Source of the DNA: Eubacteriaceae bacterium
Lineage (GTDB): Bacteria; Bacillota; Clostridia; Eubacteriales; Eubacteriaceae
Direction of reading: 5' to 3'
Assembly (NCBI GenBank): GCA_028705955.1
Contig: JAQWCN010000002.1
Location: 1 to 49,160 of the forward strand
Length of the DNA: 49,160 nt
Numbering within the stretch: the stretch's first letter is position 1; each line of letters opens with the position of its first letter. This document shows, in pieces, positions 49,070 through 49,160 of this stretch. The notes under the pieces were generated by a model. It did no database searches and was not told where the DNA came from. It saw only the letters and a program-made list of their open reading frames with translations. The translations under genes were made by a program, and so were the position numbers.

Positions 49070-49160
49070 ATGACTTTTGGAGAACGATTGAGTGTTGCAA
49101 GAAAAGCGCAGCATGTAACTCAAAAACAATTGGCAGACCGCATTGGTGTGAGCCGGGGCG
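49070..49160 (+). CDS. XRE-family HTH transcriptional regulator, truncated by window end
   Basis: MTFGERLSVARKAQHVTQKQLADRIGVSRG HTH signature. Confidence 0.85.
   Translation, partial: MTFGERLSVARKAQHVTQKQLADRIGVSRG

Noticed and set aside
47859-49160. Integrated prophage or ICE
   Set aside because: Only a recombinase and an XRE regulator fragment are visible; no structural, conjugation or att direct-repeat evidence inside the window.
1-49160. CRISPR array
   Set aside because: No regularly spaced direct repeats or cas-like genes observed.

Overview
The window is a contiguous, mostly housekeeping stretch of a low-to-mid GC Firmicutes (Clostridia-like, possibly Eubacteriaceae) chromosome, with about 50 protein genes, one tRNA and one clear riboswitch. 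Recognisable genes include recX, relQ-type synthetase, comEC, holA, rpsT, lepA, glyQS, trxB, thyX, luxS, recU, fba, ptb-like, rho, rpmE, prmC, efp, nusB, xseAB, ispA, glgB, mrnC, cysS, tsaE, ispD and guaA. The main candidate for a new system is the intact four-gene acetoin/pyruvate-dehydrogenase-like operon at 40748-45971. ThDP and FAD motifs are retained, but the residues needed for lipoyl chemistry are replaced in E1-beta, the E2 lipoyl domain, the E2 catalytic domain and E3. This suggests a lipoate-independent ('post-lipoyl') ThDP/flavin complex. The second candidate is at the right edge (47859-49160). A tyrosine recombinase is followed by two inverted 26-bp sites (24/26 identical) with an asymmetric spacer, enclosing a strong promoter and terminators and facing an XRE regulator, which looks like an invertible promoter switch. 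Other notable items are a THF riboswitch upstream of folT with a readable mutually exclusive RBS-masking hairpin, a Rho factor with two tandem RNA-binding domains, and an HTH-desulfoferrodoxin fusion. All assignments come from reading motifs by eye; no database search was run.
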